From Bordetella parapertussis (lineage in GTDB: Bacteria; Pseudomonadota; Gammaproteobacteria; Burkholderiales; SG8-41): a stretch of 7,263 bases of DNA. Position 1 is the first letter of the stretch; each line of letters opens with the position of its first letter. Location: NCBI GenBank assembly GCA_945863085.1, contig CAMBCD010000138.1:1-7263 (forward strand). The letters run 5' to 3'. This document shows, piece after piece, positions 1 to 6,723 of the stretch. A model generated the notes under the pieces. The model saw nothing but the letters and a program-made list of their open reading frames with translations. It made no database searches and had not been told where the DNA came from. The position numbers were made by a program, and so were the translations under genes.

Positions 1-8
1 TGTGACCT

Positions 9-37
9 TTGGCACCAAGTTCTTAAAAAAACATAAT
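9..37 (+). promoter_or_regulatory. sigma70-type promoter for the kinase-phosphatase-FHA genes
   Basis: A -35 box TTGGCA (9-14, five of six bases match TTGACA) and a -10 box CATAAT (32-37, five of six match TATAAT) are separated by exactly 17 bases. The spacer and nearby sequence are AT-rich compared with the genes. Transcription would start near position 44 and give a leader of about 84 bases before the kinase start. Seen: the boxes and spacing. Inferred: that this drives the kinase, phosphatase and FHA genes together, since those are spaced 8 and 17 bases apart with no terminator between them. Activity is not shown by sequence alone. Confidence 0.6.
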
Positions 38-127
38 CCTTGGAGGCGAATATCGTAAAATCTGTGAAACTCCGTCGTTAAGTCATTCAGCAGAAACAAA
101 AAAACAAGCGGAACGGGCGCAAAAGGG

Positions 128-2701
128 ATGAAAAAGCTGGGTTTCTGGAAGGCCGACTGGTTTATCGGGTTCATTGTTGTCGTGATCATGCTGATTGCGG
201 CGCGTGGCGACCTGATCCAGAGCCTGGAGCGCAAGGCCTATGACCTTGGTGTCCAAGCCGCCGCCCGTACGCCGTCCGACCGTATCGCAGTCATCGCCAT
301 CGACGATGCCAGCATCGCCAACATCGGCCGCTGGCCCTGGTCGCGTGATGTCCATGCCCGCATGATTGACCTGCTGGCGGGCGCCAAAGCCAAGGTCATT
401 GCCAACACCACGTTTTTTTTCGAGCCGCAGCGTGATGCCGGGCTGGTCTATGTCGAAAAACTGCTGAATCTGCACAATGAACTGAGTGCGCAGGGCGCGA
501 CGGATCCCAAGGCGGCCAGTGCCAACGAGGGGCTGGCGCGGATCGGTGCGGTGCTGACCGAGGCTGAACAGGCGCTCAACACCGATCGCAAACTGGCCGG
601 CAGCATGAAAGCGGCCGGCAATGTTGTGTTGCCGCTGGTGTTTCAGCAACTGGCCGAACCCCAGGGCAATCCGGACAAACCGCTGCCGCCCTATGTGCTG
701 GCCAGCGGCATGGCCGGGCCGCGCGGTGCGGATGCCTTGCCGCCCCCGGGCGTGTTCCCCCTGTATCCGGTGTCTGAACTGGGGCCGGCGGTTGCCGGGA
801 TCGGGCATCTGAATGCGGACATCGATGTTGACGGCGCCGTGCGTTCGGAACCGCTGCTGGTGCGTTATTACGACCAGGTGTTTCCGGCCTTGTCGGTGGT
901 GGTCGCGGCGCGCAGTCTTAACCTCGGTGTTGCCGACATCAAGCCGGCCTGGGGCGAAGCGCTGCAAATCGGCAAACTGCAGGTGCGCACCGATGCCGAA
1001 CTGCGCATGCATACTTTCTTTTATGCCGATCGTGATGGTCGTTCGGCGTTTCCCGTGGATTCTTTTTTCGACGTGCTGAGCGGCAAGGTGCCGGCCGCCA
1101 AATTCCAGGACAAGATCGTGCTGATCGGCGCCACGGCCGCCGGCCTCGGTTCGGCGCAGGTCACGCCGGTATCGCCGGCAACGCCGCCGGTGCTGACCCT
1201 GGCGCATACGGTATCGAGCATCCTCGGCGAACATTTTTTTGTCACGCCGTCCTGGGGCATCTGGGTGCAGCTCGGGGTCTTTCTGCTGGTGGCGCTGTAC
1301 TTGATCCTGGTGCTGCCGCGACTGAAAGCCGGCATTGCCGCAGTGCTCAGCCTGATGATCGGCGTGGCATTGCTCGGCGCGCATTTCGGATTGATGGTGA
1401 CGCAGCTGACCTGGATCCAGCTGATGGCCTCGGTGGCGCTGCTAGCGGTGGGGTACGCCGCGCTGACCACCAAACGCTTCCTGGTGACCGAACGCGGCAA
1501 GGAAAAATCCGATGCCGAGTCTGCAGAGTCCAACCGCATGCTGGGCATTGCCTACCAGGCCCAAGGGCAGCTCGATCTGGCCTGGGACAAATTCCGGCAA
1601 TGTCCGCTGGCTGATCCCTTGATGGAAAATCTGTATGCGCTGGCGCTGGATTTCGAACGCAAACGACAATTCAACAAGGCCGAGTCGGTGTTCCAGTACA
1701 TGGCGGAATTCAATCCCAAGTTCCGCGACCTCGAACAACGGCTGACCCGCGCCAAGGCGCTGTCCGAAACCGTGATCCTCGGTGGTGCGCAGGGTCATCC
1801 GGGAGGCACCATGATGCTCGCCGGCGGCGGCATGGAAAAACCGATGCTTGGCCGCTACCAGATCGAGAAAGAACTCGGCAAGGGCGCGATGGGCGTGGTT
1901 TATCTCGGCAAGGATCCCAAGATCGGCCGCGTGGTGGCGATCAAGACCATGGCACTGTCGCAGGAGTTCGAGGGTGATGAACTGGTCGAGGTCAAAGAGC
2001 GTTTTTTCCGCGAAGCGGAAACCGCCGGGCGCCTGACCCACCCCAACATCGTCACCATTTATGATGCCGGCGAAGAACATGATCTGGCGTATATCGCAAT
2101 GGAATTCCTGAAAGGCCGCGATCTGGCGCCGTTTACCAAAACCGATACGCTGCTGCCGGTGCCGAAGGTGCTGTCGATTGTCGCGCGCGTCGCCGAAGCG
2201 CTGGGTTATGCCCACCTGCAGAACGTCGTGCATCGTGACATCAAGCCGGCGAACATCATGTACGAGCCGGAAAGCGACACGCCGAAAGTCACCGACTTCG
2301 GCATTGCACGGGTGACCGATTCCTCCAAAACCAAGACCGGCATGGTGCTCGGCACCCCGTCCTACATGTCGCCGGAACAGCTGGCGGGGAAAAAAGTGGA
2401 AGGGCGCTCCGATCTGTTTTCGCTGGGCGTCATGCTCTACCAGATGTTGAGCGGCAGCCTGCCTTTCCAGGGTGAGTCGATGGCGCAACTGATGTTCAAG
2501 ATCGCCAACGAACCCCACCTTGATATCCGCAAGGTGAAGCCGGAGTTGCCGGCGTGCGTGGCGGCGATCACCAACAAGGCGCTGGCCAAGGATCCCGATC
2601 AGCGCTACCAGAACGGTGAGCAGATGGCCAAGGCCATCCGGCTTTGCCTTGGTACACTGGTGGCCAAACCGAAACCCCAAGCTGATACCGCTGTATCCTG
2701 A
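128..2701 (+). CDS. CHASE2-domain transmembrane serine/threonine protein kinase (Hanks type)
   Basis: An 857-residue inner-membrane receptor kinase, predicted to sense an envelope or extracellular signal and phosphorylate Ser/Thr on cytoplasmic proteins. Order: membrane segment about 11-26; periplasmic CHASE2 domain about 30-370 (RWPWSR at 68-73, KIVLIGAT at 329-336); three membrane segments about 378-396, 402-424 and 428-446; two TPR-like helical repeats about 471-532; a Thr/Gly-rich linker 546-571; kinase domain about 576-840. The kinase looks active: glycine loop GKGAMG (584-589), VAIK Lys606, helix-C Glu629, HRD Asp704, Asn709, DFG Asp723, activation-loop Thr735, Thr737 and Thr743, and SPE 748-750. 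ATG 128 is the only possible upstream start: a TGA at 65-67 closes the frame and no other start codon lies between. The AAGGG abuts the ATG, so the ribosome site is poor. The CHASE2 domain carries a helical insertion (about 105-165). The ligand and substrates are unknown; the adjacent FHA protein is an obvious candidate substrate. Confidence 0.95.
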   Translation: MKKLGFWKADWFIGFIVVVIMLIAARGDLIQSLERKAYDLGVQAAARTPSDRIAVIAIDDASIANIGRWPWSRDVHARMIDLLAGAKAKVIANTTFFFEPQRDAGLVYVEKLLNLHNELSAQGATDPKAASANEGLARIGAVLTEAEQALNTDRKLAGSMKAAGNVVLPLVFQQLAEPQGNPDKPLPPYVLASGMAGPRGADALPPPGVFPLYPVSELGPAVAGIGHLNADIDVDGAVRSEPLLVRYYDQVFPALSVVVAARSLNLGVADIKPAWGEALQIGKLQVRTDAELRMHTFFYADRDGRSAFPVDSFFDVLSGKVPAAKFQDKIVLIGATAAGLGSAQVTPVSPATPPVLTLAHTVSSILGEHFFVTPSWGIWVQLGVFLLVALYLILVLPRLKAGIAAVLSLMIGVALLGAHFGLMVTQLTWIQLMASVALLAVGYAALTTKRFLVTERGKEKSDAESAESNRMLGIAYQAQGQLDLAWDKFRQCPLADPLMENLYALALDFERKRQFNKAESVFQYMAEFNPKFRDLEQRLTRAKALSETVILGGAQGHPGGTMMLAGGGMEKPMLGRYQIEKELGKGAMGVVYLGKDPKIGRVVAIKTMALSQEFEGDELVEVKERFFREAETAGRLTHPNIVTIYDAGEEHDLAYIAMEFLKGRDLAPFTKTDTLLPVPKVLSIVARVAEALGYAHLQNVVHRDIKPANIMYEPESDTPKVTDFGIARVTDSSKTKTGMVLGTPSYMSPEQLAGKKVEGRSDLFSLGVMLYQMLSGSLPFQGESMAQLMFKIANEPHLDIRKVKPELPACVAAITNKALAKDPDQRYQNGEQMAKAIRLCLGTLVAKPKPQADTAVS

Positions 2702-2709
2702 GGCCCTGA
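2700..2709 (+). promoter_or_regulatory. ribosome binding site overlapping the kinase stop codon
   Basis: GAGG (2700-2703) overlaps the TGA stop of the kinase (2699-2701) and sits six bases before the phosphatase ATG. Ribosomes ending the kinase would pass straight into this site, which should help keep kinase and phosphatase levels in proportion. That ratio effect is inferred. Confidence 0.6.
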
Positions 2710-3522
2710 ATGAGCGACTTGTCCAACGTCATCGAAATCACGACCGCCACCCATCCAGGCATGGTGCGGTCGCATAACGAGGACAGTATTTCAGCCGACG
2801 CCGCGACCGGTCTGGCCGTGCTGGCAGACGGCATGGGCGGTTACAATGCCGGCGAAGTGGCCAGCGGCATTGCGGTGGCGATGATCAGCGCGGAGCTGAA
2901 AAAAGCACTGGCGGAGGCCGGTGGCGAAATCGATGCGGCGACCGCAGAGCGTCTGGTGGGTGAACATGCGGTGCGCGCCAACAATGCGATTTACCAGGCT
3001 GCGCAGAATCAGGCGCAATACGCCGGCATGGGCACCACGCTGGTCGTGGCGCTGTGGCACGACAACTCGCTGGTGGTCGGGCATATCGGCGACTCAAGGT
3101 TGTACCGCTTTCGTGGAAACAAGCTCGAGCAGGTCACGCGGGACCACTCGCTGCTGCAGGAGCAGATCGACAGCGGCCTGATTACCAAGGCGCAGGCCCG
3201 CCACTCCCAGAACAAGAACCTGGTGACGCGGGCGGTGGGTATCGACCCGGAAGTCGAGGCCGAGGTGCACAGTTATCCGGTAGAGGCCGGTGATATCTAC
3301 CTGCTGTGTTCCGATGGCCTCAATGACATGGTGACCGATGAGGACATGGAGTTGACGCTGTCGTCGCTGCAGGCCAATCTGCCCCTGGCCGCGGCGCAAC
3401 TGGTGCAGCAGGCGAACGACAATGGCGGGCGTGACAATGTTTCGGTTATTCTGGTGCGTGTGCTGAAGAGTTTTCCGGCTCGCGCGGGGTTGGTTGACCG
3501 GTTGAAGTCCTGGCTCAGATAA
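2710..3522 (+). CDS. PP2C-family (PPM) serine/threonine protein phosphatase
   Basis: A 270-residue soluble metal-dependent phosphatase that would remove phosphate from Ser/Thr residues, probably on the adjacent kinase and its targets. It has no signal peptide or membrane segment, so it acts in the cytoplasm. PP2C motifs are in the usual order: RSHNED at 20-25, ADGMGG at 39-44 (metal Asp40), GTT at 108-110, GDSRLYR at 127-133, TRDHS at 143-147, SDGL at 201-204 (metal Asp202) and GRDNVSVIL at 240-248 (metal Asp242). All metal-binding aspartates are present, so it should be active. The length is that of a stand-alone bacterial PP2C domain; residues past about 253 are a short basic tail. The start is supported by GAGG at 2700-2703, six bases before ATG. 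This ribosome site overlaps the kinase stop codon, which suggests translational coupling. Confidence 0.95.
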   Translation: MSDLSNVIEITTATHPGMVRSHNEDSISADAATGLAVLADGMGGYNAGEVASGIAVAMISAELKKALAEAGGEIDAATAERLVGEHAVRANNAIYQAAQNQAQYAGMGTTLVVALWHDNSLVVGHIGDSRLYRFRGNKLEQVTRDHSLLQEQIDSGLITKAQARHSQNKNLVTRAVGIDPEVEAEVHSYPVEAGDIYLLCSDGLNDMVTDEDMELTLSSLQANLPLAAAQLVQQANDNGGRDNVSVILVRVLKSFPARAGLVDRLKSWLR

Positions 3523-3527
3523 GCAAC

Positions 3528-3539
3528 GGGGATACTACT
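3528..3539 (+). promoter_or_regulatory. ribosome binding site of the FHA gene
   Basis: GGGGA (3528-3532) lies seven bases before ATG 3540 and fixes that start. It is the best-placed ribosome site in the first three genes, which may mean that the FHA protein is made in larger amounts than the kinase; that is inferred. Confidence 0.6.
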
Positions 3540-4364
3540 ATGGCGAAGTTGATACTTTCTCTCGAAGGCTCGTTGATCCGCGAAGTTCCGCTCGACAAGG
3601 AGCGGATCATGATCGGGCGCAAGCCTTCCAACGAGATCCAGATCGAGAATCTGGCGGTCAGCGGTGAGCACGCCTGCATCGTGACCATCCTCAACGATTC
3701 CTTCCTTGAGGACATGGGTTCGACCAACGGCACCCTGGTCAATGGCAATCCGATCAAAAAACACATCCTGCAGAACAATGATGTGATCGAGATCGGCAAA
3801 TACAAGCTGAAATATGTCGCCGAAGCACCGGCGGCAGGCGGCGGCAACGAGGATTTCGAAAAAACGATGATCCTGCGCGCGCCGCCGAAAGCGGCAGCCG
3901 CTGCTCCAGCTCCCGCCAAGCCGGCCAATGAACCGGCGCCGCCGCCCAAGCCTTCGACGCCACCGCCCACACCGCGGCCCGTGCCGCCTGCAGCCAAACC
4001 CGCAGCTCCGGCACCGGCCGCAGCACCTGTCACCCCAGCGCCTGCCGCAGCGGTTTCCGCAGCACCAGCCGCTGCTCCGGCTAAATCCGCCGAAACACAG
4101 CCCCTCGCCGCGGTGCAGATCCTGACCGGTCCCAGCGCGGGCAAGGAGCTGGATCTCGTCAAGAACCTGACCACTCTGGGCAAACCCGGCCTCCAGGTGG
4201 CGGTGATCACGCGGCGTCCGCAGGGTTATTTCATCACCCATGTTGAAGGGGCAAAATTCCCGATAATCAACGGCAAGATGATCGATGCACAGGCGCAGCC
4301 CCTGCAGGATCATGACGTCATTGAACTGGCTGGCGTGAAGATGGAATTTTTCGTAAAGAAATAA
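3540..4364 (+). CDS. FHA-domain phosphothreonine-binding protein with a degenerate second FHA-like domain
   Basis: A 274-residue cytoplasmic protein that likely reads Thr phosphorylation made by the kinase encoded two genes upstream. The N-terminal FHA domain (about 4-93) has IGR 25-27, Ser41, His44 and GSTNGT 60-65, the residues that normally hold phospho-threonine; the usual Arg after the Ser is Gly42. Next is an acidic segment with the candidate phosphosite KTMIL (Thr109), then an Ala/Pro linker (about 114-183), then a C-terminal domain (about 192-274). I read the latter as a second FHA-like sandwich: TLGK 212-215 stands where TIGR would be, and ING...L...D-V-I-E-L...M-E-F (243-270) mirrors VNG...L...D-V-I-E-I...L-K-Y (67-92) of the first domain. 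It lacks the Ser-x-x-His and Ser-Thr-Asn-Gly motifs, so it probably does not bind phospho-threonine. No enzyme domain is present, so it is an adaptor or scaffold. A Thr109-to-FHA self-contact, as in GarA-type switches, is inferred only. Confidence 0.92.
   Translation: MAKLILSLEGSLIREVPLDKERIMIGRKPSNEIQIENLAVSGEHACIVTILNDSFLEDMGSTNGTLVNGNPIKKHILQNNDVIEIGKYKLKYVAEAPAAGGGNEDFEKTMILRAPPKAAAAAPAPAKPANEPAPPPKPSTPPPTPRPVPPAAKPAAPAPAAAPVTPAPAAAVSAAPAAAPAKSAETQPLAAVQILTGPSAGKELDLVKNLTTLGKPGLQVAVITRRPQGYFITHVEGAKFPIINGKMIDAQAQPLQDHDVIELAGVKMEFFVKK
3879..4088 (+). repeat. low-complexity Ala/Pro linker-coding segment
   Basis: About 70 codons dominated by GCN (Ala) and CCN (Pro), with scattered Lys, encode a flexible or extended linker between the two FHA-like domains. 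There is no exact tandem unit. It works as a spacer within the protein and is the part most likely to vary in length between relatives. Confidence 0.75.
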
Positions 4365-4375
4365 CAAGAGATCAT

Positions 4376-4402
4376 GCGGGCCATTTTTTGCAGGATGCCC
4401 GC
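4376..4402. other. short hairpin just after the FHA gene
   Basis: GCGGGC (4376-4381) pairs with GCCCGC (4397-4402) across a 15-base loop containing a run of six T. The stem is short, the loop is large, and no T-tract follows it, so it does not meet the pattern of an intrinsic terminator. It may attenuate or stabilise the message between the FHA and cyclase genes, or mean nothing. I see no convincing promoter in 4365-4491. Confidence 0.25.
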
Positions 4403-4434
4403 GCTGTGATCAACAGGGGCCGGGACGAGCCACA

Positions 4435-4482
4435 ATGCGCCCGGAAGATGTGATGGCCCTGTTACGGCAGGCGCTGATTTAG
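4435..4482 (+). other. possible 15-codon leader ORF before the cyclase gene
   Basis: ATG 4435 opens a frame of 15 codons (MRPEDVMALLRQALI) ending at TAG 4480-4482. GGGA (4422-4425) lies nine bases before it as a possible ribosome site. Its stop overlaps the AGGA that serves the cyclase GTG, so translating the leader could deliver ribosomes to the cyclase start. It is in the same frame as the cyclase. Chance is a good alternative explanation, because ORFs this short are common. Confidence 0.2.
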
Positions 4483-4491
4483 GACGACAGG
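4481..4491 (+). promoter_or_regulatory. ribosome binding site that decides the cyclase GTG start
   Basis: AGGA (4481-4484) stands seven bases before GTG 4492. The in-frame TAG at 4480-4482 excludes any start further upstream, and the next ATG (4525) would cut into the first membrane segment. This supports GTG as the true start and predicts modest translation. Confidence 0.6.
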
Positions 4492-6723
4492 GTGAAAAAA
4501 CATCTGGCCCGCATAGCGATAGGCATGGCGATTGTTGCCCTGTTTCTCGCGCACGCGATACATGTCCTGCGCGTCCCGCTGCTCGACAATCTCGAGGCCA
4601 TTGTTTATGACACGCGGCTGCGACTGACCATGCCGCGCACCGTCGATCCGCGCGTGGTCATTCTCGACATCGACGAAAAAAGCCTGCAGGAGAAGGAAAA
4701 GGGCGGCGAGGGCCGCTGGCCGTGGCCGCGTGACCGGCTGGCGCTGCTGCTGGACAAACTGTTCGACAAATACGGCATCGCCGTCGTCGGCTTCGACGTG
4801 GTGTTTGCCGAGCGTGATGAATCCTCGGGTATCCGTGTGCTGGAGCGGCTGGGGCAGCGCGAGCTGAAGGGGGTGCCGCAATTCCAGTCCGTGCTCGACC
4901 AGGTGCGGCCGCAACTCGAGTACGACGACATCTTTGCCCGCAAAATGAAGGGTCGTGCAGTGGTGCTGGGCCACGTGTTCCTGAGCGACGATCCGGCCAA
5001 TGCGACCAAGAAGGGGATGTTGCCGCCCCCCGTGCTGCCGGCGGGCGCCTTCGGCGAGCGCCGCGTCGGCGTGACTTCGTGGTCCGGCTATACCGCGAAC
5101 CTGGAACGACTGCAGAGCGCCGCCACCGGTGCCGGGCACATCAATCCGCTACCGGACCAGGACGGCATCACCCGGCGCGTACCAATACTGGTTGAACATG
5201 CCGGCGCTTATTACGAGCCCTTGTCGCTGGCGATGGTGCGGGCGGTTCATGACCGGCCGCCGGTGGTGCCGGTGGTCAACCAGGACAGCAGCGATTACAG
5301 CGGACTGGAGTGGATCAAGACGGGGCCTTTTGAAATCCCGGTCGATTTCCAGGCGGCGGCGCTGGTGCCTTATCGCGGCGCCAAGGGCAGCTACCGGTAT
5401 TACTCGCTGGTCGATGTGTTGAACGAACGCGTTCCTGTTGAAGAGCTGCGCGGCAAAATCGCGTTGATCGGCACCACGGCGCCAGGCCTCCTGGATCTGC
5501 GGGCGACACCGGTGGATCCGGTGTACCCCGGGGTGGAAATCCACGCCAACCTGATCAGCGGCATCCTCGACGGCAACATCAAGCAGCGCCCGCCCTATGT
5601 GGTCGGCGCCGAGTTCATGTTGCTGCTGCTGTCGGGTGCTGCGCTGGCGCTGCTGTTGCCGCTGCTGACGCCCTTCAAATCCATGCTGGTGACGGCGCTG
5701 GTGCTGGTGGCCGTGGTCGGCGCCAACCTGGTGGTGTTTCATACCGGGCACCTGGTGCTGCCGCTGGCCTCGGGCCTCGTGCTGGTTCTGATCCTGTTTA
5801 CGTTCAACATGGCGTACGGCTTCCTGGTCGAGGCGCGCGGCACGCGGTTGATCACGGGACTGTTCGGGCAATACGTGCCGCCGGAACTGGTCGAGCAAAT
5901 GGCGCTGAATCCCGAACAGTTCAACATGGCGCCGCGCGCCGAGGATCTCACCGTCCTCTTTTCCGACGTGCGCGGATTCACGACGATTTCGGAGAGCCTG
6001 ACCCCGGATGACCTGTCGCTGTACATCAATGATTACCTGACCACGATGAGCATGGTGATCCGCGAGGGGCATCGCGGCACCCTCGACAAGTACATCGGCG
6101 ACGCGATCATGGCGTTCTGGGGCGCGCCCATGGCCGACCCCAATCATGCGCAGAACGGTGTGCTGGCGGCGCTGGACATGATGAAGCAGGCGGCGGTGCT
6201 CAACAAAAAATTCAATGACAAGGGCTGGCCGCCGTTTGCGATCGGCATCGGTGTCAATTCCGGGGTGATGCGCGTCGGCGACATGGGCTCGAAGATCCGC
6301 AAGGCCTATACCGTGATGGGCGATGCGGTGAACCTGGGTTCGCGGCTGGAGGGCATTACCAAGCAGTACGGCGCCGACATCATCATCGGCGAACCCACCA
6401 AAAAACGTATCACCGGCATCGTGCTGCGCGAAATCGACCTGGTGCAGGTCAAGGGCAAGGACGAGCCGGTAGCGATCTTCGAGCCCTTCGGACTGGAGGG
6501 CGAAGTTGAACAATCCAGGCTCGACGAGATCAAACTCTGGAATCAGGCGCTGCGGTTTTATCGCACCCAGGACTGGGACAAGGCGGAATTGCAACTGATC
6601 AATCTGAAGAAGGTTTCACCGAGGCCTTACCTTTACGACGTTTTTCTGGAGCGTATTGCGGGTTACCGTGCCAATCCGCCGGATTCCGCATGGAACGGTG
6701 TGCACAAATTTGAGACCAAGTAA
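4492..6723 (+). CDS. CHASE2-domain transmembrane class III adenylyl cyclase
   Basis: A 743-residue inner-membrane receptor cyclase that makes cyclic AMP from ATP in response to a periplasmic signal. Order: basic N-terminus and membrane segment about 7-27; CHASE2 about 30-360 (RWPWPR at 75-80, GFDVVF at 100-105, KIALIGTT at 322-329); three membrane segments about 370-390, 398-416 and 421-444; the short GQYVPPELVEQM-type coupling segment; cyclase domain about 484-650. Catalytic residues are complete: metal Asp492 (FSDVRGFT) and Asp537 (DKYIGD), adenine-selecting Lys533 and Thr607, transition-state Asn614 and Arg618. The Lys/Thr pair marks an adenylyl, not guanylyl, cyclase and fits the IIIb subgroup. 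Such domains work as homodimers. A helical TPR-like tail (about 676-743) follows. It starts at GTG (AGGA seven bases upstream). The 127-base gap before it leaves open whether it is co-transcribed with the FHA gene. The ligand is unknown. Confidence 0.95.
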   Translation: MKKHLARIAIGMAIVALFLAHAIHVLRVPLLDNLEAIVYDTRLRLTMPRTVDPRVVILDIDEKSLQEKEKGGEGRWPWPRDRLALLLDKLFDKYGIAVVGFDVVFAERDESSGIRVLERLGQRELKGVPQFQSVLDQVRPQLEYDDIFARKMKGRAVVLGHVFLSDDPANATKKGMLPPPVLPAGAFGERRVGVTSWSGYTANLERLQSAATGAGHINPLPDQDGITRRVPILVEHAGAYYEPLSLAMVRAVHDRPPVVPVVNQDSSDYSGLEWIKTGPFEIPVDFQAAALVPYRGAKGSYRYYSLVDVLNERVPVEELRGKIALIGTTAPGLLDLRATPVDPVYPGVEIHANLISGILDGNIKQRPPYVVGAEFMLLLLSGAALALLLPLLTPFKSMLVTALVLVAVVGANLVVFHTGHLVLPLASGLVLVLILFTFNMAYGFLVEARGTRLITGLFGQYVPPELVEQMALNPEQFNMAPRAEDLTVLFSDVRGFTTISESLTPDDLSLYINDYLTTMSMVIREGHRGTLDKYIGDAIMAFWGAPMADPNHAQNGVLAALDMMKQAAVLNKKFNDKGWPPFAIGIGVNSGVMRVGDMGSKIRKAYTVMGDAVNLGSRLEGITKQYGADIIIGEPTKKRITGIVLREIDLVQVKGKDEPVAIFEPFGLEGEVEQSRLDEIKLWNQALRFYRTQDWDKAELQLINLKKVSPRPYLYDVFLERIAGYRANPPDSAWNGVHKFETK

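Noticed and set aside
10..24. Sigma54 promoter starting with TGGCAC
   Set aside because: The -24 element matches but the -12 GC is missing at the required distance; the same bases form a better sigma70 -35 box.
42..81. GGAGG followed by a tiny GTG frame (64-81)
   Set aside because: The spacing of 17 bases is too long, the frame has only five codons, and the GGAGG lies at the predicted transcription start.
83..1384. Long open frame on the - strand across the kinase sensor region (433 codons)
   Set aside because: Its translation is rich in His, Arg and Gln with no recognisable domain, and it is antisense to a well-supported gene; GC-rich genes routinely give such shadows.
1442..2680. Long open frame on the - strand across the kinase domain (412 codons)
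   Set aside because: Antisense to conserved kinase motifs, with shadow-like composition and no domain.
3297..4367. Long - strand frames opposite the FHA gene
   Set aside because: The Gly/Arg/Cys-rich and Gly/Ala-rich stretches are the complement of the Ala/Pro linker codons, not a real protein.
4376..4402. Intrinsic terminator after the FHA gene
   Set aside because: A six-pair stem with a 15-base loop and no T-tract after it is not a convincing terminator.
5149..6594. Long open frame on the - strand across the cyclase (481 codons)
   Set aside because: Antisense to complete cyclase catalytic motifs; very rich in His, Gln and Arg, with no family resemblance.
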